This document shows positions 5,356-5,376 of a stretch of DNA of 5,376 nucleotides, one piece after another; the first letter of the stretch is position 1; each line of letters starts with the position of its first letter. The notes under the pieces were generated by a model. The model made no database searches. It saw only the letters and a program-made list of their open reading frames with translations, and was not told the DNA's origin. The stretch is from Candidatus Aminicenantota bacterium. GTDB taxonomy: Bacteria; Acidobacteriota; Aminicenantia; Aminicenantales; Aminicenantaceae. The stretch spans positions 1 to 5,376 of the forward strand of contig SOIA01000185.1 of NCBI GenBank assembly GCA_004378665.1, written 5' to 3'. The translations under genes were made by a program, and so were the position numbers.

Positions 5356-5376
5356 AGTCCGCTGTTGGAATGAATT

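Overview
The window carries three complete genes, all on the + strand, separated by roughly 100-base gaps: a cytoplasmic carbon-nitrogen (nitrilase-superfamily) hydrolase (169-939), a 908-residue membrane-anchored eukaryote-like Ser/Thr protein kinase with an N-terminal zinc ribbon and C-terminal TPR repeats (1039-3765), and a Tat-exported Gfo/Idh/MocA-family oxidoreductase (3868-5211). No RNA gene, CRISPR array or complete insertion sequence was seen.

Organism: base composition is near 50% GC by eye. The kinase layout (zinc ribbon, kinase, one membrane helix, a TolB-like extracytoplasmic domain, TPRs) and the secreted Gfo/Idh protein resemble what is common in Acidobacteriota and Candidatus Aminicenantes. 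This is inference from architecture and remembered families; no 16S rRNA or marker gene is present.

Layout: 1-168 is non-coding or holds at most the tail of an upstream gene. It contains a perfect 14-bp AT palindrome and two short repeat-like sequences, the second ending 20 bases before the hydrolase start, which has no visible Shine-Dalgarno. The 940-1038 gap has a good sigma70-type promoter for the kinase. The 3766-3867 gap holds another GGGGACAG repeat-like unit, a consensus -35 box, a 7-codon mini-ORF and the strong ribosome-binding site of the oxidoreductase gene. The 5212-5376 tail holds a tight run of inverted repeats and a plausible promoter pointing out of the window.

How the genes relate: the kinase and oxidoreductase each appear to have their own promoter, so this looks like neighbouring independent genes rather than one tight operon. 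The kinase probably senses something outside the inner membrane and phosphorylates cytoplasmic targets. The oxidoreductase probably acts on a sugar or glycoside in the periplasm, and the hydrolase cleaves an unknown amide, carbamoyl or nitrile compound in the cytoplasm. Nothing in the sequence ties the three into one pathway. I see no convincing undescribed system; the most interesting non-coding signals are the repeat-like intergenic elements, and the most interesting protein feature is the cysteine-bearing, Tat-exported oxidoreductase.
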